Below are positions 6,553 to 15,083 of a stretch of 64,000 bases of DNA, piece after piece (within the stretch, counting starts at the first letter, position 1; each line of letters begins with the position of its first letter). The DNA comes from Kibdelosporangium philippinense. Its GTDB lineage: Bacteria; Actinomycetota; Actinomycetes; Mycobacteriales; Pseudonocardiaceae. Made by a program: the position numbers and the translations under genes. Under the pieces are notes generated by a model. It made no database searches. It was given only the letters and a program-made list of their open reading frames with translations, and was not told the DNA's origin. The DNA is taken from positions 848,501 through 912,500 of the forward strand of contig NZ_JAJVCN010000004.1 of assembly GCF_021390435.2 (NCBI RefSeq). The letters run 5' to 3'.

Positions 6553-8892
6553 ATGCGCGACGGGGCACGAAACCAGCTCGCGAGTCGAGTCACCAGCTTT
6601 GTCGGCCGTGACGGGCTGCTGGCCGATCTGCACGACCTTTTGCGACGCTCCCGGCTGGTCACTCTCGTCGGACCGGGCGGGGTCGGCAAGTCACGTCTTG
6701 CCGCGGAACTCGACCGGCGGCACGGCGAATCCTTCGGCGCGGTAGCGGTTGTCCGGCTGGTTCAGGTGGCCGAGGCCGGCGCGGTCGAGCGGGAAATGGC
6801 CGCCGCGTTGGGAATGGTCGACCACTCCGCTCGGCCGGTGTACGAAGGTCTGGTCGAGCACCTGCGCAGCCGCGGCGAAGTGCTGGTGATCCTGGACAAC
6901 TGCGAGCACCTGTGGGAAGAGGTCGGCGAGCTCGTCGGCGGCCTGATCGAGGACGTCCCCAGCGTGCGGATCCTGGCGACCAGCCGGTCCTACCTCGGTG
7001 TCGCCGGCGAGCACCTTGTGCAAGTCCCACCGCTGTCGCTGACCGCCGTAGACCACAGTGGACACTCGCCGGCGATGACGTTGCTCGTCGACCGGATGCA
7101 GGCGGCCGGTGTCGTCACGGATGTGGCCGCCGACGAATCCCTCGCCGAGCTGGTGCGCTGGTCGGCGGGTTTGCCGCTGGTCCTCGAGCTGATCGCGGTC
7201 CGGCTGGGCAGCGGCCTCGGCTCGGCGAAGATCCTCGAACGGTTGAACGGCGGTCGACTGCTCAGCGCGACCAACGCGCGGGTGAGCCGTGGCGTGCAAC
7301 CGCACCACAAGACGCTGCACCACGTCCTGGACTGGTCGTGGAACCTCTGCACCGAGCAACAGCAGGTCCTGCTCACCCGGATCGCCGTGTTCGGCGGCAG
7401 TTTCGACCTCGACGCGGTGGAAGCCGTGTGCTCCGGCGGCACGATCGAGCGCGAGGAGGTGGTCGACCTGATGGGCGAACTGGTCCAGCAGTCGCTCGTG
7501 GCGGCCACATCCACCGGCCGATACCGGCAACTGCAGCCGATTCGTGAGTACGGACTGCGAAAGCTCGCTGACTCAGGCGAGGAACCGCGGATCCGTACGG
7601 CGCACTGGGCGTACTTCCGCCAATTGGCCGAAGGTGCCGCGACCGGATGGTTCAGTGCCGACGAAGTGCGGTGGCTCAACCAGATCCGGGCGGATCTGCA
7701 CAATTTCCGCGCCGCGGTCAACTACTGCGCCCTCTCGCCGGAGACCGTCCCTGCCGGGCTGGAGATCCAGTTCAACCTGACCAGGGCGCGGTCGTGGTTC
7801 TTCTTCGGCATGCTCAACGACGGCACCGAACTGCTCGACCGGATGCTCGAGCTCGCGGACCTGCCGGTCGGGCCGGAACGCATCGGCGTCACCGCGTTGA
7901 TGGGATTCGGCCTGTTGTGCCGTGGTGACCAGGCCGCCGCGGCCAAATGCCTTGACCTGTGCCAGGACATGGCGCGCCAGGCAGGCATCACTGACCACCC
8001 GGCGCTGACGTTCTTCGCGGGATCGCACGCGTTGTTCTTCGACGCGTCCGAGGAGTCGATCCCGGTACTCCAGCGGGCGTGCGCGCAGTTCGCCGAGGCC
8101 GGGCCCGCTTTCCGGGGCGATCACGCGATGGCCGAGCTGCTCGCGGCGATCGCGGGCGGGCTCGTCGGCACGCCTGATGACGCGCAACTGGCCGACCAAT
8201 GCCTTGTCAACGCCGAAGCCAGCGGCGCGGAATGGGCGATCAGCTGGGCACTGTGGGCGAAAGGCCTCACGCCGCTGATGCACGGCGACCCCAGAACCGC
8301 GTTCGCGTTGATGAGGGAGGCGTTGTCCCGTCAGGTCACCCTGCGGGAGAAGTGGGGGACACTGTGGTCGGTCGAGGGCATGAGCTGGGCGATGGCATCC
8401 CTGGTCACGTTGCTACAGCTGGACAACGCGGCGGCAAAACGGGCGGTCGAGCTGCAGGGCGGCGCTGAGCAGCTGCAGAAGGACTGCGGTATCGCGATCG
8501 GCGGCCTTGTCCCGATGAGACGGCAGCGCGAGCAGGTCCGCAAGTCGATGCTTGGCCTGCTCGACGAGGCCGAGTACAACGCGGCCTACGAACGTGGCGC
8601 GGCGCAGGCCCGCAAGGACTCCGAGGAGTTCCTGATGGGCGTGCTGAATCTCGGCGTTCCCACGTCGGACAGCGGCAGCATCGACGGGTTGTCCAAGCGG
8701 CAGTTGGAAGTGGCGCTGCTCATCGCGGACGGCCACACCACGAAGGAGATCGCGGCCAAGCTGTACCTCTCGACAAGGACCATCGAAGGCGTGATCCAGT
8801 CGCTGTTCGGCAAACTCGGCGTCACCCGGCGGGCCGCGATCGCCGCGTGGGTTACCGTCCAGCGGTCACACTCGCCACGTAACGGGCAATAG
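6553..8892 (+). CDS. Large LuxR-type ATPase regulator
   Basis: A 779-residue regulator. It has an N-terminal P-loop ATPase (Walker A GPGGVGKS at residues 40-47, Walker B LVILDNCEHL), a winged-helix section, a long helical-repeat middle, and a C-terminal LuxR DNA-binding domain (LSKRQLEVALLIADGHTTKE ... LYLSTRTIEGVIQSLFGKLG). This is the STAND/AfsR-like ATPase class with a GerE output domain, typically a pathway activator. The ATG at 6553 was chosen because the conserved ATPase domain begins directly after it. No ribosome site is evident, so the mRNA may be leaderless. Its target may lie nearby, but none is obvious. Confidence 0.88.
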   Translation: MRDGARNQLASRVTSFVGRDGLLADLHDLLRRSRLVTLVGPGGVGKSRLAAELDRRHGESFGAVAVVRLVQVAEAGAVEREMAAALGMVDHSARPVYEGLVEHLRSRGEVLVILDNCEHLWEEVGELVGGLIEDVPSVRILATSRSYLGVAGEHLVQVPPLSLTAVDHSGHSPAMTLLVDRMQAAGVVTDVAADESLAELVRWSAGLPLVLELIAVRLGSGLGSAKILERLNGGRLLSATNARVSRGVQPHHKTLHHVLDWSWNLCTEQQQVLLTRIAVFGGSFDLDAVEAVCSGGTIEREEVVDLMGELVQQSLVAATSTGRYRQLQPIREYGLRKLADSGEEPRIRTAHWAYFRQLAEGAATGWFSADEVRWLNQIRADLHNFRAAVNYCALSPETVPAGLEIQFNLTRARSWFFFGMLNDGTELLDRMLELADLPVGPERIGVTALMGFGLLCRGDQAAAAKCLDLCQDMARQAGITDHPALTFFAGSHALFFDASEESIPVLQRACAQFAEAGPAFRGDHAMAELLAAIAGGLVGTPDDAQLADQCLVNAEASGAEWAISWALWAKGLTPLMHGDPRTAFALMREALSRQVTLREKWGTLWSVEGMSWAMASLVTLLQLDNAAAKRAVELQGGAEQLQKDCGIAIGGLVPMRRQREQVRKSMLGLLDEAEYNAAYERGAAQARKDSEEFLMGVLNLGVPTSDSGSIDGLSKRQLEVALLIADGHTTKEIAAKLYLSTRTIEGVIQSLFGKLGVTRRAAIAAWVTVQRSHSPRNGQ

Positions 8893-9191
8893 GTCGCATA
8901 TCGCCGCCGAAAATTCGGTCCGCAAGGCCGAAAATGCGGATATTCGTCTGGCGTCTGGCGGCGTACTCCGGAACGATTTCTCTCAGACCGGACGAAGGTG
9001 GTGAAGGATCCATGGCAGCAGAGCGTGAGCCCGGCCAGCGAAACGACGAACAGACGCTGACCCAGCCGCAGACCGGCAAGCTGCACAAGGACGCCTGCCA
9101 GCGCGACCAAAGGCCGTCTCGCGGTCCTTGGTGAGGTGGATACACTCGTTCCCCTGTGTAGCAGTTCTTGGCAGGACTCCGGGGGGAGCGC
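8893..9191. other. Intergenic spacer without a recognised gene
   Basis: A 299-bp gap between the LuxR-type regulator and the ABC operon. A short direct repeat CCGAAAAT occurs near 8905 and 8930. Reading frames here show no domain or convincing ribosome site. The promoter of the ABC operon should lie in its right half. Confidence 0.5.
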
Positions 9192-9923
9192 GTGGATATC
9201 ACGCTGCACGGCGTGAGCTTCGGCTACGGCCGTAAGCCGGTATTGCGGGACATCGACTGGACGATCAGACCTGGCGTGACCGGTCTGCTCGGCGAGAACG
9301 GGGCCGGCAAGACCACACTGCTCTCGGTTCTGGTCGGCTTGCTCCGGCCGAAATCCGGGTCAATCACCCTGCCTGGCGACACCACACCCCGGTTCGGTTT
9401 CGTCCCGCAACGGTTCTCACTGCCTGGTGAAATGCGCGCCGCCGATTGTGTGCAATACACCGCATGGATCAATGGGGTGTCCCGTGCTGCCGCTCCGGCT
9501 GCGGCTGAGCGAGCGCTTGCTTCGGTGGATTTGAGCCACAAAGCTTCTGCTCGGGTCCGGTCGCTGTCCGGCGGGCAGCGGCAACGGCTGGGTGTTGCCG
9601 CCGGATTGGCGCACGACCCGGACGTGTTGGTCCTGGACGAGCCCACGGTCGGGTTGGACCCTTCCCAGCGCGTCCGGATCCGTGAGGTGATCGCGAAGAT
9701 CGGCGAGACCCGGACGGTTCTGTTGTCAACGCATGTGCTTGAGGACGTTCGGTTCCTGTGCCAGCGGGTGGGTGTGTTGGCTCGGGGCAAGCTCGCTTTC
9801 GACGGTACGGTCGAGGAAATCGAGGCGAAGATCGCGGGTGACGGTTCGGCGCCGAGCCGGTTGGAGTCCATTTTGGAGCGTGGCTACCGGACTTTGCTCG
9901 ACACCCTTGGAGACGACGACTGA
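9192..9923 (+). CDS. ABC transporter ATP-binding protein
   Basis: A 243-residue ATPase subunit with Walker A GENGAGKT, a signature motif LSGGQRQR, Walker B VLVLDEPTVGLDP and the H-loop LLSTHVLED. The GTG at 9192 follows a GGGGGGAG stretch and starts directly at the first conserved strand. It is the first gene of a three-gene operon: its TGA overlaps the ATG of the next gene by one base. It resembles ABC-2-type exporter ATPases coupled to polytopic membrane proteins, here the two following genes. The substrate is unknown. Confidence 0.92.
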   Translation: MDITLHGVSFGYGRKPVLRDIDWTIRPGVTGLLGENGAGKTTLLSVLVGLLRPKSGSITLPGDTTPRFGFVPQRFSLPGEMRAADCVQYTAWINGVSRAAAPAAAERALASVDLSHKASARVRSLSGGQRQRLGVAAGLAHDPDVLVLDEPTVGLDPSQRVRIREVIAKIGETRTVLLSTHVLEDVRFLCQRVGVLARGKLAFDGTVEEIEAKIAGDGSAPSRLESILERGYRTLLDTLGDDD

Positions 9924-11149
9924 TGCGCAGTCCGCTGCGGATTGTCGTGGTGCTACCGGCTGTCGTGATCGCCGTGATCGTGCTGGTCTCGACGTGGCCG
10001 ATGCTGACGTGGCCGTATCCGCGATGGGCGCAGACCTCGGCGCAATGGCACCAGCAGTTCATGTGGACCGGCGCGCTTGCCGGGACCACGGCTTGCTACT
10101 ACGCCTTCAGGCTCAATGCCGCCGATCGCATGTGGACACAGCCGCGGGCACCTCGGCTCGGTATCCGGGTTGTGCTTGCGCATCTGGCTTTGCTGATGGC
10201 TTGGTTGCTTGGCGCTTACGTGCTCGCGTTGCTGCCGCTGACTGTCCGGGGCGGGATCGGTTCGCCAGCGTTGCTGGTGATGCTGTCCGGGGTGTTGGCG
10301 ATGGCCGCGGCGATCGCCATTGGGTACGTGCTCGGGACGCTGGTCCCGTCGGCCGTGATCATGCCGATCACCGCTTTGCTGCTGTATGCGTCCTTCGTGA
10401 TCAGTGGGATCTACGGTGACGTGGTCGGCCCGGTTTCTCCTGTGCTCTATGCGGAACCGCAGATGGGTCAGACGGAATCCGCGCAGCTGGTCGCGTTCCG
10501 CCTCGCGTTTTTCGCCTTGATCACCATCGCCTCGGTGAGTCTGGCCGCGCGCACCATGCGTCGTCGTGGCAACGGAAACCGTGGTGTCGTTGTGGACATT
10601 GCCGCGCACGTGGCCGCCCCGGTCGCGCTGATCGCGATCGCACTGTCCAACGCACCTATTGTGTTCACAGTGGACCAATCGCCGCCGCGGGTGTGCCGGG
10701 ATGTGCGTGGCGTCAACTACTGCGTGCACGAAGCCATCGCGCCACAGCTGCCCGACATGATTTCCACTGTGGACACGGTGTTCGCCAGATATGGCGCCCC
10801 GCCGCCGTTCGTCCGCCGAGTCTGGGACGAAGCGCTCTTGATCGACGGTGATTCGCGGGTACCGGAAACCGAAGGCACGATCGCGGTGCGCTTGACCGGC
10901 GACGGCCGTATCGTGCCCGCTGGCCTACCAGAGGCGATTCTTGGCATCTATCTGTGCCCTGCGGAAGCGACCAACACCGAGGCCATGGTGAACCTGCTTG
11001 TCGATTTGACCGACTATCTCAAGGATGGGACCCCGCCAAGCCGCAGCCTGACAGGGATGTCCGAGAAGCAGATTCAGGACTGGTTGCGTGTCCACGGCGA
11101 GAAGCTCAGGGCATGCACGCTCAAACCGACCGATATCCCGCGCGCATGA
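9923..11149 (+). CDS. ABC-2-like membrane protein with extracytoplasmic domain
   Basis: A 408-residue protein. It has about six hydrophobic segments in the first 250 residues, then a soluble section of about 155 residues after the last segment (residue ~255). That section carries three Cys residues in the pattern RVCRDVRGVNYCVHEA and a later IYLCPAEA. An oxidised surface domain is plausible. Coupling to the ATPase (TGATG overlap) and to the next membrane protein (ATGA overlap) makes it a permease subunit of an exporter. The C-terminal domain has no function I can name. Confidence 0.75.
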   Translation: MRSPLRIVVVLPAVVIAVIVLVSTWPMLTWPYPRWAQTSAQWHQQFMWTGALAGTTACYYAFRLNAADRMWTQPRAPRLGIRVVLAHLALLMAWLLGAYVLALLPLTVRGGIGSPALLVMLSGVLAMAAAIAIGYVLGTLVPSAVIMPITALLLYASFVISGIYGDVVGPVSPVLYAEPQMGQTESAQLVAFRLAFFALITIASVSLAARTMRRRGNGNRGVVVDIAAHVAAPVALIAIALSNAPIVFTVDQSPPRVCRDVRGVNYCVHEAIAPQLPDMISTVDTVFARYGAPPPFVRRVWDEALLIDGDSRVPETEGTIAVRLTGDGRIVPAGLPEAILGIYLCPAEATNTEAMVNLLVDLTDYLKDGTPPSRSLTGMSEKQIQDWLRVHGEKLRACTLKPTDIPRA

Positions 11150-11736
11150 TCCGCGTCTTGCTGCTGAGCCGCGGCATCCCCTTGGTCATTCTGGCAGCCG
11201 CGCTGATCGCCGGTGTGAGTGCGGTGATCGGCTCGCATGTGATCGACATCGAGTTCTCGCCGGTGAACCCCAATCGCATCCCGGTAGCCGAGTTGTGCGC
11301 GATCGTCTCGGCGACGATCACGGCTGTGCTGATGCGTCCGCGTTTCTGGGAATGGGATCGCGGCAGCATTGGCATGCGTGCCCGGGTAATCGCTGTCGTG
11401 AGTTCCGCGGTGGGCATCACCTTGCCGATGGCGTGTGTTCTGGTTTTGGTTCCTGGCCTTCCGGATTTCGTGCCTTGGGTGTGGGTGTTGACCAACGCCT
11501 TTGTTCTTGTGGCTGTGGTGCAGGTGCTGGCGCCGTTCATCGGCGCGCTTTCCGCGGGCGTGACGGCTGTGTTGCTGTGGTTGAGTTTTGGGTTGCTGCA
11601 CAACGTGAAACCGGATCTCGCCTGGCTGCTGCCCACGTCCAGCTACGCCGAAAGGACCCCGGACTGGCTGGCCGCTGGGATCCTGATCGTCCTCGCGTTG
11701 CTAGTCCACGCTCGTACGCTAGGCCGGGCGCGGTGA
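11146..11736 (+). CDS. Membrane protein, third gene of the ABC operon
   Basis: A 196-residue protein with about six predicted membrane segments. It starts at an ATG overlapping the stop of the preceding gene. Length and topology fit a second permease half. Its last 18 bp overlap the 3' end of the convergent P450 gene. No family name can be assigned from sequence alone. Confidence 0.75.
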   Translation: MIRVLLLSRGIPLVILAAALIAGVSAVIGSHVIDIEFSPVNPNRIPVAELCAIVSATITAVLMRPRFWEWDRGSIGMRARVIAVVSSAVGITLPMACVLVLVPGLPDFVPWVWVLTNAFVLVAVVQVLAPFIGALSAGVTAVLLWLSFGLLHNVKPDLAWLLPTSSYAERTPDWLAAGILIVLALLVHARTLGRAR

Positions 11737-13002
11737 CACCGTCATCCGGATGTCGTCTTTGGCCCACAGCACGAATCGTTCAACCGGAACGACTTCATGC
11801 CCGGGCACTGGCGTGAAGTCGAAGCGTTTCATCAGAACCGCGAGGATGAGTTTGATCTCGACCATGGCCAGTGCGGCGCCTTCACAGCTGCGTGGCCCGA
11901 AACCGAACGGGATGAACGCGAACTTCGGCCGTCCCTCGGTGGTGAACCGGTCGGGATCGAACTTTTCCGGGTCCGGCCAGTACTCCGGATTGAGGTGTAT
12001 CGCCCAGATCGGGTACAGCAGCGTTGTTCCCGCCGGGATCAGGTAGTCGCCGAGTACCAGATCCTCCGGCACTTCCCTGGCTGCGTAAGGACCGGGCGGG
12101 TAGCGCCGCATCGCTTCCTTCACAACCCGTTCGAGGTAGTCGAGCGAGCGGAGTTCGTCGTACGTCGGCGCTTGCCGGTCGCCAAGCACGCGATCCAGTT
12201 CGTCACGCAGCCGCCCGGCGATCTCGGGATGCTGGGCCAGCAGGTGCAGCGCCCAGGACACCGCCACTCCGGACGTGTGATACCCGGCCATGACGACCGA
12301 GAGCGCGGTGTCCCTGATCCGTGCCGGATCCCAGTCTGTCTCCGCCAACTTGGTCACGAGGCCCGCGTCCGGTCGACCGGCGTTCAGGATTCGCGTGATC
12401 GTCTCCCGGACATGCGCTAACGCCGCTGCGGCCCGCTCCGGGGAGATGCCCGAGTCCAGGCCGAACTGCCGCCCCACCTGCTCGGCGATCACGTCACGGA
12501 AGGCCGCGCTGGTCTGCCGCGCCGATCCCGGTTCCGTTCCGATCGCGAACTCGCAGATGAGCTGCAACGACAGCTCGCTGAGGTCCTCCTGCAGCGCGAT
12601 TTCCCCGTCGTAGGACGCCCAACGGTCCGCCAGTTCGGCGGTGAGCCTGGTGAACTGCCCGAAATGTGCCTCGTGGGAGCGGTGGTTGCCAAGGGCGGAC
12701 AGCAGCAACCGCCGCCACGGCACGTGTTCCGCTTCCCCGATGGTCTGCAGATTTCCGGCTTCGAACAGCGGGGACAGGAACTCGAAGAGCTCATGCGGCC
12801 TACGGTTGATCCTGGACGTGCCCGCCAGCAGTTCCGGGTCCGCGACGGAAACAACGCGCGTTCCCGGCAGCTCGAACCGGGCAACCGGGCCGAACTTCGC
12901 GTGCAGCTCCAATTGGAACGTATGCAAGCCGCCCGCTGCCGCGATGTCCGCCAGATTGCCGTTCGGTGGCGTGCCAACCGGTCCGGGGATCTCTGAGGTC
13001 AC
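11719..13002 (-). CDS. Cytochrome P450
   Basis: A 427-residue P450. The I-helix segment AGYHTSGVAVSWAL carries the conserved Thr, the ExxR motif is in KEAMRRYPPG, and the haem-binding loop FGFGPRSCEGAALA holds the Cys ligand near residue 370. It starts at a GTG that overlaps the TGA of the upstream ECF sigma gene (GTGA), so the two are translationally coupled. The substrate is unknown. No redox partner is adjacent. Coupling to a sigma factor rather than a biosynthetic gene is unusual and suggests an oxidative- or chemical-stress role. Confidence 0.93.
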   Translation of the reverse strand: MTSEIPGPVGTPPNGNLADIAAAGGLHTFQLELHAKFGPVARFELPGTRVVSVADPELLAGTSRINRRPHELFEFLSPLFEAGNLQTIGEAEHVPWRRLLLSALGNHRSHEAHFGQFTRLTAELADRWASYDGEIALQEDLSELSLQLICEFAIGTEPGSARQTSAAFRDVIAEQVGRQFGLDSGISPERAAAALAHVRETITRILNAGRPDAGLVTKLAETDWDPARIRDTALSVVMAGYHTSGVAVSWALHLLAQHPEIAGRLRDELDRVLGDRQAPTYDELRSLDYLERVVKEAMRRYPPGPYAAREVPEDLVLGDYLIPAGTTLLYPIWAIHLNPEYWPDPEKFDPDRFTTEGRPKFAFIPFGFGPRSCEGAALAMVEIKLILAVLMKRFDFTPVPGHEVVPVERFVLWAKDDIRMTVSPRPA

Positions 13003-13859
13003 TTCTCGATTGTCCACGGCCGGAGTTTCTCGGGGTTTCGAACGGCCCAAATATGCCGGATCCGCTCGTCGGCGATGTCGAAGGCCATCACAGCCGCGAC
13101 GATGCCGTCGTACTGGATGACCAGGCCGGGCTGGCCGTTGACGGTTTGTTCGAGGAAGACGGCGTCGGGTGCTTTGGTCAGCAGGTCGACCATGTAGTGC
13201 GCGATCGTCGAATTGCCGTGGATCGGGTGCAGTGCGGCGGTTGCCAGTCCGCCGCCGTCGCCGATCACCGTCGCGTTCGGGTCGAGCAGGCCGATGAGCG
13301 CGTTGATGTCCTTGGCCCGCCATGCCAGTTTGAAGTCACGGATCACGTTGGCGCGCTGTTCGCGTGGCGTCGCCGGGATCTCGGCGATCCGGCGCCTGGC
13401 CGAGGTGGCCAGCTGACGGCACGCTGCCGGGGTGCGGCCGACGATTTCCGCGACTTCCGGGAAGGGATAGCGGAAGACGTCGTGCAGGATGAACGCCACA
13501 CGCTCGGCCGGGGTCATCGATTCGAGCACGACAAGGAACGCCATGGTGATCGACTCGTCGAGGGTGATCCGGTCCGCCGGGTCAGCGGCTGAGGCTTCCG
13601 GCAGCGGCTCAGGGACCCATTCGCCCACGTAACGCTCACGTCGCGCGCGTGCCGAGCCAAGCAGGTCCAGACAGATGCGACTGGCGACCTTGGTCAGCCA
13701 GGCCGCCGGGGTTTCGATGGCTTCCTGCTGCTCACGGGTCATGGCGTACCAGCGGGCGTAGGTTTCCTGCACGACGTCCTCGGCATCGGCCAGTGACCCG
13801 AGCATGCGATAGGCCAGGTTGATCAGCTGACGCCGCTCGTTCATGATCGCGCTGGTCAT
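12999..13859 (-). CDS. ECF sigma factor with C-terminal SnoaL-like domain (ECF41/SigJ type)
   Basis: A 286-residue sigma factor. Region 2 is at LAYRMLGSLADAEDVVQETY, region 4 at residues ~110-165 (MTPAERVAFILHDVFRYPF ... GRTPAACRQLA), and a SnoaL/NTF2-like extension of about 115 residues ends with RNPEKL, the motif typical of ECF41 proteins. Such factors lack a classical anti-sigma factor; the C-terminal domain itself modulates activity. The ATG at 13859 follows a GGGGA ribosome site. A promoter with the ECF41-like pattern lies just upstream and is mirrored toward wrbA, which predicts autoregulation and direct control of the divergent operon. Confidence 0.9.
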   Translation of the reverse strand: MTSAIMNERRQLINLAYRMLGSLADAEDVVQETYARWYAMTREQQEAIETPAAWLTKVASRICLDLLGSARARRERYVGEWVPEPLPEASAADPADRITLDESITMAFLVVLESMTPAERVAFILHDVFRYPFPEVAEIVGRTPAACRQLATSARRRIAEIPATPREQRANVIRDFKLAWRAKDINALIGLLDPNATVIGDGGGLATAALHPIHGNSTIAHYMVDLLTKAPDAVFLEQTVNGQPGLVIQYDGIVAAVMAFDIADERIRHIWAVRNPEKLRPWTIEK

Positions 13860-13888
13860 AGGTCCCCTTTGGTTGTGGTCACCATTTC

Positions 13889-13915
13889 GACGAAACAGCG
13901 CACCCAACTGTGAGG
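13889..13915 (-). promoter_or_regulatory. ECF-type promoter for the sigma/P450 operon
   Basis: On the minus strand CCTCACA (13909-13915) is followed after 16 nt by CGTC (13889-13892). ECF41 promoters are described as TGTCACA plus CGTC, so both elements fit closely. The start codon at 13859 leaves a short leader with a ribosome site. Confidence 0.6.
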
Positions 13916-13916
13916 A

Positions 13917-13943
13917 CCTCACACTACGACGGCCTGTCTCGTC
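13917..13943 (+). promoter_or_regulatory. ECF-type promoter for wrbA, leaderless
   Basis: CCTCACA (13917-13923), a 16-nt spacer and CGTC (13940-13943) repeat the pattern of the divergent promoter. The two -35 elements share the near-palindrome at 13909-13923. The ATG at 13952 lies only 8 nt beyond the -10, so the transcript would be leaderless, matching the absence of a ribosome site. Confidence 0.6.
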
Positions 13944-13951
13944 GTACGGGC

Positions 13952-14551
13952 ATGGTCAACGCGACAATCATCTACTACAGCGCCACGGGCACCGTGCATG
14001 CCTTGGCACAGGCCGCTGCCGAGGGCGCGGAGAAGGCGGGCGCGGACGTCCGGCTGCGCAAGATCGCCGAAACGGCCACGCCTGAAGCCATCCAGGCACG
14101 GCCGGAATGGGCCAAGCACGTCGAGAACACCGCTGACATGCCCGTGGCGCACCTCGACGACCTGGCATGGGCCGATGTCGTCCTGTTCGGCACGCCGACG
14201 CGGTTCGGTAACCCGGCGAGCCAGCTCAGGGCGTTCATGGAGACCACAAACGTGTTGTGGTTCCAGGGGAAGCTCGCGAACAAGGTGTATTCGGGTTTCA
14301 CCGCGTCCAACACCCCGCACGGTGGCCAGGAGTCCACGCTGCTGGCCCTGGCGAACACCTTCTACCACTGGGGTGGCGTCATCGTGCCGCCTGGCTACAC
14401 CGACCCCATCCAGTTCCAGTCCGGCAATCCGTACGGGACCTCGCATGTCGTGGCCGATGGGCCGCCGGGCGAAGTGTCCTTGCAGGCAGCCCGGTATCAG
14501 GCGAGGCGTGCCGTGGACATCGCGGCCGCCCTTGAGAAGGGAAACAAATGA
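13952..14551 (+). CDS. NAD(P)H:quinone oxidoreductase, WrbA-type flavodoxin
   Basis: A 199-residue flavodoxin-fold protein with the FMN phosphate loop YYSATGTVHALA near its N-terminus, FGTPTRFGNPASQLRAFMET, and TASNTPHGGQESTLLAL, all typical of WrbA. It performs two-electron reduction of quinones, avoiding semiquinone formation. The chosen ATG has no ribosome site but sits at the expected transcription start of the ECF-type promoter. The next gene overlaps by ATGA. Together with the divergent sigma/P450 pair this looks like a quinone- or oxidant-response unit. Confidence 0.9.
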   Translation: MVNATIIYYSATGTVHALAQAAAEGAEKAGADVRLRKIAETATPEAIQARPEWAKHVENTADMPVAHLDDLAWADVVLFGTPTRFGNPASQLRAFMETTNVLWFQGKLANKVYSGFTASNTPHGGQESTLLALANTFYHWGGVIVPPGYTDPIQFQSGNPYGTSHVVADGPPGEVSLQAARYQARRAVDIAAALEKGNK

Positions 14552-15015
14552 GGGATCTTCAGGCCATCGCCGATCGCGTCGAGATCGAGGCGCTGCGGGG
14601 CGAGTTCACCGATTCGGCCATGTCACGGGATTACGACCGGTTCGCCAATCTGTTCACTGTGGACGGTGTGTGGCGGATTCCCGGTGCGGCGGAGTTCTTC
14701 AACCGGGCCGATATCCGGGCTGGGATCGAGCGGTTGCAGGGCGGGTGGGAGTTCTTCACGCAGTCCATTCACCCTGGCGCCGTCGAGCTCAAGGGGGACA
14801 CCGCGACCGGCCGGGTTTATGTCGAGGAGTTCGGGCGGTTCAAGGATGGCCGGTCGCACCGGAACTATTCCGTCTATCACGATCGCTATCTGCGTACGTC
14901 CGACGGTTGGCGGTTTGCCGAGCGCGTGTACGAAATGCGGTACCAGGACGACTCACCCCTGCTGGGCGAGGCCGTTCGGCCTAACTTTGGTCTGAACCCT
15001 GCATACTTTCGTTGA
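14548..15015 (+). CDS. SnoaL-like / NTF2-fold protein
   Basis: A 155-residue protein of the nuclear-transport-factor-2 superfamily (ADRVEIEALRGEFTDSAMSR, YDRFANLFTVDGVWRIPG, and a C-terminal DGWRFAERVYEMRY). Members include cyclases, dehydratases, isomerases and binding proteins of aromatic or polyketide compounds. It is coupled to wrbA by an ATGA overlap and so is probably under the same ECF-type promoter. It is related in fold to the C-terminal domain of the neighbouring sigma factor. No catalytic role can be fixed. Confidence 0.82.
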   Translation: MRDLQAIADRVEIEALRGEFTDSAMSRDYDRFANLFTVDGVWRIPGAAEFFNRADIRAGIERLQGGWEFFTQSIHPGAVELKGDTATGRVYVEEFGRFKDGRSHRNYSVYHDRYLRTSDGWRFAERVYEMRYQDDSPLLGEAVRPNFGLNPAYFR

Positions 15016-15083
15016 CTTGCGACAAAAGCGTTCGTACGTTCGCTGGGCGCCAGGTGGAGATCCTGCCTCTTCCTCAAGGAGCA

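Noticed and set aside
13003..13323. N-terminal extension of the P450
   Set aside because: It reads through the sigma-factor gene in another frame; the GTGA overlap at 13002 gives the natural start.
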